From Steinernema hermaphroditum (Eukaryota; Nematoda; Chromadorea; Rhabditida; Steinernematidae), in the NCBI GenBank assembly GCA_030435675.1, contig CM059624.1:4054769-4118768 (forward strand): a DNA stretch of 64,000 bases, read 5' to 3'. The notes under the pieces were generated by a model. That model did no database searches, had not been told where the DNA came from, and saw nothing but the letters and a program-made list of their open reading frames with translations. Made by a program: the position numbers and the translations under genes. Positions 57,494 to 64,000 of this stretch are shown in pieces. Numbering within the stretch: position 1 is the first letter of the stretch; every line of letters starts with the position of its first letter.

Positions 57494-60400
57494 TCATTTT
57501 TTTGGACAATTTTTGGGATTATCCCAACTCTTCTCCAGCTGCTTGAAGTACATCTGACCTTCAGCGGCAGTAGTGAACACCATTGGCTTATTCGAGATCG
57601 ACCTCCTTGTCCAGTTCAGTTTTCCTTCGCCGAGATGGAAATGTCTGATGAACATCATTCTCATTTTGGAATTCGCTCTGCAATCACTCTGTTTGGTTCG
57701 GGCGGTAAGCAGTTTGACTTACAGAATGAAGCCGACAGGCATAACTATGGCAGCGACAGCAAAGCCCAAATCAAGAAGTTGAGCGACTATGTCCGCCGCC
57801 ATGTTTCTATGCCGCAGGACGAAAATGTACAAGATGACTAAGAAGAAGTAGACACATCTGAAATCATGCCATTGTTTATCTTTGATAAGGGCGTAAAGTA
57901 GTGAACACAGCTATTGTCATTCTTAACGAAGCTTGTGTTATGTGCTCAGTAACGTAGAACGTTCAAATATTTATAAACGCTGATGGAACAATAACCGGTG
58001 GTCCAAACGGTTAATATGCGCCAATCCAACATGGAAAAGACGGCTACATGCAGATAGATCTGAAAAAACTGACTTTCCTTAAGAAAAGTGACTCCTCTTG
58101 AGAAAACTGTATACCCCCTTTTTCAACTAACAAGGGACTGTTCCCAAGTGATACACGCCGATCGAGCTGATATTTGGCACGGTGGTAGAGGTGCATCTGA
58201 GAAGTCACGCACACAAAAACTCGCGTGCCCAAAATGAAGCTATCCACCCTAAACAAGGCCCTAAAGTTACCAAAATTCACAACACTCAATACTAGTAATT
58301 TAATTGCAACGGTGCGTTGTGCTCGTATGGTCGAGGGGTAGTGCTCTGAGACGGCAGTCTACGGTCTCGGGTTCGACCCCAGCCGTGTTTTACTATGCTT
58401 CCATCTTCTTTCTTCTAACCATAACAGTATATTTTCGTTTGGCATTTACCAACGCTGGTCTTTGGTTTGGAGCCCTTTGCAGGAATCGGAACTGGTAACC
58501 CGAATTTCACCTTTGTCATGGAGTTGTTTTTTCATTCTATGGCGTTCCCCCCTCTCCGTTTATCGTTTAAGATGTCACAATAGCAGATCCTATTCGATTC
58601 TGGCCAATACAAACACATATACGCGTAAATGCCTTCTGAAAGTCGCGTTTTATTGAATATAGCCAACTTTGCTGGATCAGCGGCAACTGTTTATGTGGTC
58701 GAGCTGGATAGTTTCTTGGTTGCCGTTCTTCAGATCCAGGTTCGACACCCATCCCAGCCATTCTTCTTTGGTTTGATGCCCTGAGGTAAATAGCAAAAGA
58801 GAGGGGACCGTGAAAGAACGAAAAAACGCTTCGCCACAAAAGTGAAATACGGGTTACCAGTTCCGATTCGTGCAAAGGGTTTTTTAGTCTACATTTGATG
58901 CAAAACAAGAAACGGTGTTGTTAAACACTAGGAAACATAATAATGTACAGTTTCGGTGAAAAGAAGGAAAATCGAAAAATAGAAGATTCCCTGTGGGAAT
59001 CGAACCCTAGACCGCAGACTGGCGTCTCAGAGCACTACCACTCGACAACACGAGCATGAGACATCATCGCAGTTCAAATCTACTAGTATCGAATGTTGTG
59101 AATTTTGGCAGCTTCGGGGCCCTGTTTAGGGTGGATAGCTTCATTTTGGGCACGAGAGTTTTTGTGTGCGTGACTTCTCAGATGCACCTCTACCACCGTG
59201 CCAAATATCAGCTCGATCGGCGTGTATCACTTGGGAACAGTCCCTTGTAAGCGTAGTAGCAGACTATTTAGTAACTGCTGAGGACTGGCGTCTTGGGACC
59301 ATCGATATCAAGGATGCGAGCAGACACGAGACACAGGTTCCTGATATTTTAGTCGTGTATGATTCTCAGAAAAAAAACGGAAATTAAAGACGACCAAAAC
59401 AGGCAGGTCTTGCGCTTTAAAGTTCTGAAAAAGATTTCTTGAAAAAGCTCTTCTTGAGTTCGTGCAGAAGTGGAATATACAGAACCTAGATAATCTTAAT
59501 TAAAGATTCGAAATGGAGATTACCAGTGATTACAAGAAATGAAGATGATTTATTCCAATCATAACCTCATCTCATCATTGCTCTCATAATTCAGAGAAGA
59601 CATTAGTTTCGGACAAATTTTGAACAAAACCGATGCTAATCCACTCGCGCAAACTGACCGTCTGTCCTATTAGAGACATACATAATCATGACATTACAGC
59701 AAACCCCATAACAACTAGTGTATCCGAACACAGCCAAAAAAAAGCTATAAATAACTGTAAAGTGCCAAACTCACAATTAAAGAAATACGTGCAGACCTTC
59801 AGGCACCATTTTTTCTACGATCAGATAATTGACTTACATGATTACGTCACCGATAAGAACCATGAACAGCTGTCGAGAAGTGCGTATGTTTTCAGAGATT
59901 TGATATCTATGCCCCAACTTCTTCGTGAGATCCTTGTTCCATCGTTTCAGATTGTAGCGATAAATAAAGAAAAACATCTGCAAGAAAACAGATAGACAAG
60001 CAGCATAAATGCTCAGTGCTCACAAAGAATCCGATGAGATTAAGAACCAGAAGAGTGCTGTTCAGTGCAGCCAGATAATCACGATCACTCGGATTCAGAT
60101 ATATGAAATTCCCATCGCCCAGGTCCTTCACGTTTTGTCGCCAAGCCATGCAGAGATAGGACATTCCAAGTAGGACCAAGTACTGAAAGCAGCATAAGAC
60201 TACGTTTTAAAGCCACCACGCTTACCGTTGACACACAAACGGCTACCGTAATCCTCCATCCTTTCACTTTTTCGTAGACATCCACAAAAAGCGTGGCGAT
60301 GCACCTCTCTCCGGCCATCAAGATCGAGGCGGGCTGAAGACCTTGCACGAACGAGTCGTGGATGATCTGCACGGCAGAAGGAGGTTTCTCGATGCCCGTG

Positions 60401-60647
60401 GAGAAGATGTATATTAGAATTACACATCTGGATATGGTGATTCCGGAGAGAATGATGGAGAAGTTGGCCTGTAAGGATCAAGTAGAAAAGGATCTAGCGT
60501 TAGAATCACCAGCAGAATCCTCAGGTTTACGTGGAATACGGGTCTTCGGAGGAGAAAGAGGAAGTAGGCAGAGACGAAGGGGGCAAATAGGTTAACAGCC
60601 AACTCGATTTTGTCCACGTAAGGGACCTTGTTCGTCGGCAGAGTCAT
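57494..60647 (-). CDS. Seven-transmembrane chemoreceptor, Sre family (intact)
   Basis: Paralogue of the 48-51 kb receptor. Exons 60647-60510, 60468-60226, 60182-60024, 59977-59838, 57857-57723 and 57677-57494 join to 332 residues. Exon 3 (159 nt), exon 4 (140 nt) and exon 5 (135 nt) have exactly the paralogue's lengths and phases. Motifs: APFVSAYFLFLLRRPVFHVN (helix 1); ILMAGERCIATLFVDVYE (ER-x-x-AT-x(4)-YE signature); NLKRWNKDLTKKLGHRYQIS then ENIRTSRQL (loop before helix 6); IVAQLLDLGFAVAAIVMPVG (last helix). Intron 4 is about 2 kb and holds the palindromic tRNA-like element. The final acceptor has two or three possible positions within 10 bases; I chose the one giving TTGCAG. Ligand is unknown. 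Confidence 0.9.
58311..58390 (+). repeat. tRNA-like block, left arm
   Basis: TGGTCGAGGGGTAGTG resembles a Pol III A box, and CGGGTTCGACCCCAG, about 35 bases on, a B box. Pairing of the anticodon and acceptor stems is poor, so it is not called as a working tRNA gene. Confidence 0.6.
58688..58765 (+). repeat. tRNA-like block, centre of palindrome
   Basis: GTGGTCGAGCTGGATAGTTT (A-box-like) is followed after about 25 bases by CCAGGTTCGACACCCATCCC (B-box-like). It is more diverged than the arm copies and in the same orientation as the left arm. Confidence 0.5.
58985..59060 (-). repeat. tRNA-like block, right arm
   Basis: Read on the minus strand: TTGTCGAGTGGTAGTGCTCT (A-box-like), GAGACGCCAGTCTGCGGTCT, then AGGGTTCGATTCCCAC (B-box-like with a three-pair T stem). 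It is the best preserved of the three blocks, but a full cloverleaf still could not be completed by eye. Confidence 0.6.
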
Positions 60648-60649
60648 TG

Positions 60650-63600
60650 ACCGATTCAGGATTGGTTCCGTAATGACGAATGACTGAAATCTCATGCAAT
60701 CGCGTTAACGACCTATAAAAAATGACGCGTGCCCATAACAGGCAGGTGGTACTTAGGAGTGGTACGTGCCGCCCTCCTCGAAAATGCCACGGAAGACACC
60801 GGAAAATGCGCTGTTTTTACATTAAAAACGAAGGTTTCGCAGCTAATGATGGTAATCTTGCAAAGGTTCTTTACACTTTGAGATCAAGTTATGTGAGCTT
60901 TGGCGTCTGAGTTGGGTGTAAAGGATAGACGCCTAGATCGAATTATGCAAGGCACACAGCAAATAATCCAACGTCATCAGTCCATAAAAGATCATCAAGA
61001 AGGCCTATGCGATGTTAAAATGCGAGCGTATTATTATCAAAAACCACTATGAATTCAGACTAAAATGCTCAAGTTGAAAGACTAGCATGTCGAGATTAGA
61101 TCCCTATGTAGGCATGTTCGCGCCGACTGAATTGCTAGTTAGCGTCTATATTTAGGTACCCTAAGTGTTAGTTACGATTCCAATATGTAACAACCGAGTG
61201 AAGAACAAAAGAACAGAAGTATCACGCTATCCCGCAAATGAATTAACTTCGAATTTTGACATCATTTGCGACAGATCGGCATCAATGGGAGACTTTTAAA
61301 AGCAGTTCAAAAGCTTTGATGTGTAGAGTCAAAACGCTGGCTCACTGACTCACTGGGAAACCGACCAGAAATGACACACTGGCTGGCAGAGTTCAACGGA
61401 ATGGTGATTTTAGTCTACGCGATGTTTTTCAGTTCTAACGTAAACAACTTTATCATATTGTGGTGAAAACAGGTGAAATGTCGAACTGCGCACATTTCGT
61501 TGAAGCTGGGTTCTACGTCAACCTTCGCTCACTGTGCAGAAACTGTCCAATGGACCCGTTGATCCTCCGTTCTCCGAAAAAAAAACGCGGCTGCACACAA
61601 ATTAGCATCCTCTGGCCTCTCGAGTCCTTACTCTCGAATCTCGCAAAGGTTCCGCCGACGTAATGCAGCGAAACCATGTGAATTGTCTGTGTGGCCATTG
61701 CATACGTGTTTCATTCTTAATCGACCGGTTTGAACTCCGGCCTTTGATAGGTGCCCGAAACCGACCGCTCTTTGACTGAAAGAAATAACAGAAGATGACT
61801 GATTATCAAAATTATCATAGGTAGTTTGAGACGCGGGAAGGAAAAATGCTACTCAACAACACAACAGAAACGAAAATATGCATTCCTGCTAGAAGAATTT
61901 GCCCTTTCTTTGACGGGGAATCTCATTTCTTACGCACAATTAAGTATTTGAAGGCCGATTTGCGGTCTCAGTACACTAGTAGAGTATTCTCTATACGAAG
62001 TATTCCGGATGTATAACCGATACTCTTCACACTACATGATAAAAGCTGCAGATAAACATCGCCTTTTCGGCTAATCCGCAACAAGAGTGCCGCCTTTTCT
62101 CACTCACAATAGCTTCTTTGTAGTTCAACAAAAAGTAGTACACGCTAAAAGCACTTATGAATTTGAGGCGTGCTGAAACTTAACGTGATTCAGAGCCACT
62201 CGCCGTAGGAGTTTCAAATTGTCGTCTTAATAACACTTTTTGGAGGGAACTTTCGGAAAACTTTGCGGTTAAAGTGTACTCTGAATAGAAGTATTCGTCT
62301 AGACAAAGAGGCACCGAACTTTACGGTAATTAGGTATCGTGCACGGTTCTTTTTTTTGCTCTGTTTCTGCTGAATGGACGCTACGGAGAAGAAGTTTCGT
62401 CCTTCGAAACTCACAACGTCTCTAATTAAGTAAAAACGGACAGTAGAATAGGCACCTGGGCACGCAGCACCCATGACCGATGTATGACCTAGAACCCAAT
62501 AAATTGTTGTATTGCACATGAAAGTAATAATAGCCTCATGAGTGCGGTTCAGCCACAAGTGCCTTTATCTTTGAACTCTTACATCACTAAAATTTGAATA
62601 AAAATCACCACTTAAATGGGAACAAATGTCTTACGAAGTATCACAACAAATATAATTGAAATGTATGAGTGTGAACCAAGGCGTTGCTATCTCCAGAAGT
62701 TTTAATAGTCGCCTTGACGGATCAATAATTACCTTCTAGCCTGATTCCTGTGAAACCAACTGATGCTCTTACACAACATTTCAAGATCTTTCCCACAAAA
62801 GGAGCATCGGAATCCGAAAACAATCGGAATTCAATAATAACCAAAACCTACTCTTTTTGGGATGCCCTTTCATCGCCGAATGGTGATGGAATGCGCGTTG
62901 TTAAATTACAGAAACAAGTTCCATAGAATTTCTGGAAAATACGAATTTCCCACACTGTGGAATAGTTTTCTTATTAAAAGGGTTTTCTCGTCTGTAAGAA
63001 ACCAAATGTAAGAAAGAAACCGACAATTTTGACAATTTTTTTGACAAAAAAGACAATTTTGCTGAGTTCATGGGAACGAGCTCGCGCTCCCGAAACCTAC
63101 TCTTCTTGGGGGCCACATTTCATCGCCGAGCGGTGGTGGAATGGGTTAAATTACAAGCACAAGTTCCGTAAAATATCTCGGTAGAATAAAATATCAAGTA
63201 TGGTGGGACTGGTGGTTAAATGCCAGACGGGAGCAGAGAGGAGCAATCACTTCGGATGTTAAGTCGAAACGATACTCAAGGAGACTATAAACAGCAGCGG
63301 TCGTGGTGAGACCTAGACAGTTCGAGGATGAAAGTCAAGGCAAAATGCATGTGGTCGAACACGCAACGGCCCCGAAACCTACTCTTCTTGGGGGCCACAT
63401 TTCATAGCCGAAATTTCAATAAAATATCTCCATGGAGAATGAAAGTCAAGGGGCAAAGTCTTCTCACGGGCAGCGCCGCCTACGGAGATTCTGTTTCTCG
63501 CGTGATTGTAAGATAGTGCTGCGTGTGTCCCTTGGAGCGAAATCCGAGAAGGAACAATCAACACAATCAACAAGGAACCATTTTCCACTTCATTTGTTAT

Positions 63601-64000
63601 GATTACGTTCACCCTGTTGTATCATTTTTCTCCAATTTCCATAAAATATCTCCATGGAATACAACTTAATTAAAAAGGGCTGAAGGTACTCGACTGAAGG
63701 TACTCGTACTCGACTTCTAAACACCGAATAAAAAGACAATTTGACTGAGTTCGTTGTTTTCCTGAAGAATATCCTACGTGGAACTAACCCCAGTTATCTA
63801 CGTAATAAAGAAATAGCGTTTATAACCCGAGAAAATTACACTTTGTAGGGCGCGTACTTTAAAACAATAAATACTAATAATGCAAAAAACGAGGCCGCTA
63901 TGAACTAATACATGAACTAGTTCTTATTTTTTGTCCACTCTTATACTACATTTCGCCCCCCGCTCTTACACTAAACTTCACATACAAAACACAGCTGTAA
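60650..64000. other. 3.3 kb without a supported gene
   Basis: Open frames such as 62214-62558 (-) and 61460-61663 (+) have no domain or splice partners. Bases 61665-61760 look like a diverged SINE-like tRNA block (AATTGTCTGTGTGGCCATTG; compare the phrase CTGTCTGTGTGGCTCATTGC at 12089). The region ends with the tandem repeats listed at 62840. Confidence 0.5.
62840..63750 (+). repeat. Degenerate tandem repeats, about 280-base period
   Basis: The phrase CGAAACCTACTCTTCTTGGG (or CAAAACCTACTCTTTTTGGG), followed by a TTTCAT(C/A)GCCGA phrase, recurs near 62843, 63090 and 63372. The related phrase TCCATAAAATATCTCCATGG or TCCGTAAAATATCTCGGTAG recurs near 63167, 63419 and 63639. Units are unequal and interrupted. 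Confidence 0.65.

Larger units (their letters stand above)
58105..59275. mobile_element. Palindromic (fold-back) element with tRNA-like arms
   Basis: Left arm 58105-58560 and right arm 58780-59275 are inverted copies of each other with substitutions and small indels. Shared landmarks from outside in are CAAGGGACTGTTCCCAAGTG, GCACGGTGGTAGAGGTGCAT, AATGAAGCTATCCACCCTAA, the tRNA-like block, and GAATCGGAACTGGTAACCCG. The ~220-base centre has its own tRNA-like block. The element lies inside an intron of an intact receptor gene, so it is tolerated there. No transposase is encoded. The class (fold-back transposon, or two opposed SINEs) is undecided. Confidence 0.7.

Overview
This window is nuclear DNA from a nematode. 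Genes are split by many 40-50 nt GT-AG introns. Two seven-helix receptors carry the hallmarks of the nematode Sre chemoreceptor family, and a ribosomal protein exon, secreted enzymes and several nematode-type repeats are also present. Several intronless or intron-poor genes open with MDSVPxxFC or MDTVPxxFC. I associate that opening with predicted proteins of Steinernema, but this is from memory and is not proof of genus.

Layout: 0-4.5 kb holds the 3' end of the ribosomal protein S11 gene (+), a small EGF-like single-pass membrane protein (-), a secreted polyamine-oxidase-like flavoenzyme (PAO-1, -) and an unidentified membrane-protein fragment (-). 8.2-11.5 kb is an eight-exon acyl-CoA oxidase (-). 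11.7-14.8 kb mixes two retroposon-like repeats with one complete and one truncated MDTVP-family gene. 18.3-23.1 kb holds two more secreted polyamine oxidases in tandem (PAO-2, PAO-3, +). 23.0-25.6 kb is a mosaic of segments that recur at 39.1 kb and at 49.5-52.2 kb, including a broken Sre receptor. 26.2-34.2 kb is a large inverted duplication. Each 1.79 kb arm carries serpin exons. The right arm belongs to a complete four-exon serpin, while the left arm is cut off in its third exon. Between the arms lies a decayed trypsin-like protease whose intron hosts a tRNA-derived repeat and a complete-ended mariner transposon. 35.1-39.0 kb is an intron-split protein-primed DNA polymerase B of Polinton/Maverick type with a reading-frame break near its end. 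39.9-41.3 kb is a compact HP1-like chromatin protein (-). 41.4-45.9 kb is mostly repeats. 46.0-47.2 kb encodes a secreted PAN plus double-cysteine-repeat protein (-). 48.4-50.7 kb is an intact Sre receptor (-). 54.0-56.7 kb holds two MDSV-family genes (+). 57.5-60.6 kb is a second intact Sre receptor (-) whose fifth intron carries a 1.2 kb palindromic element with tRNA-like arms. 60.7-64 kb shows no gene I can support.

There is no operon logic. The content is a housekeeping gene end plus lineage-expanded environmental or secreted families (amine oxidases, serpin/protease, chemoreceptors, MDSV family) that have been copied, inverted and interrupted by mobile DNA. I see no convincing new multi-gene system. 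The most unusual structures are the palindromic tRNA-like element, the inverted serpin duplication and the spliced but frame-broken polymerase gene. Exon joins were read by eye, so edges may be off by a base or two.
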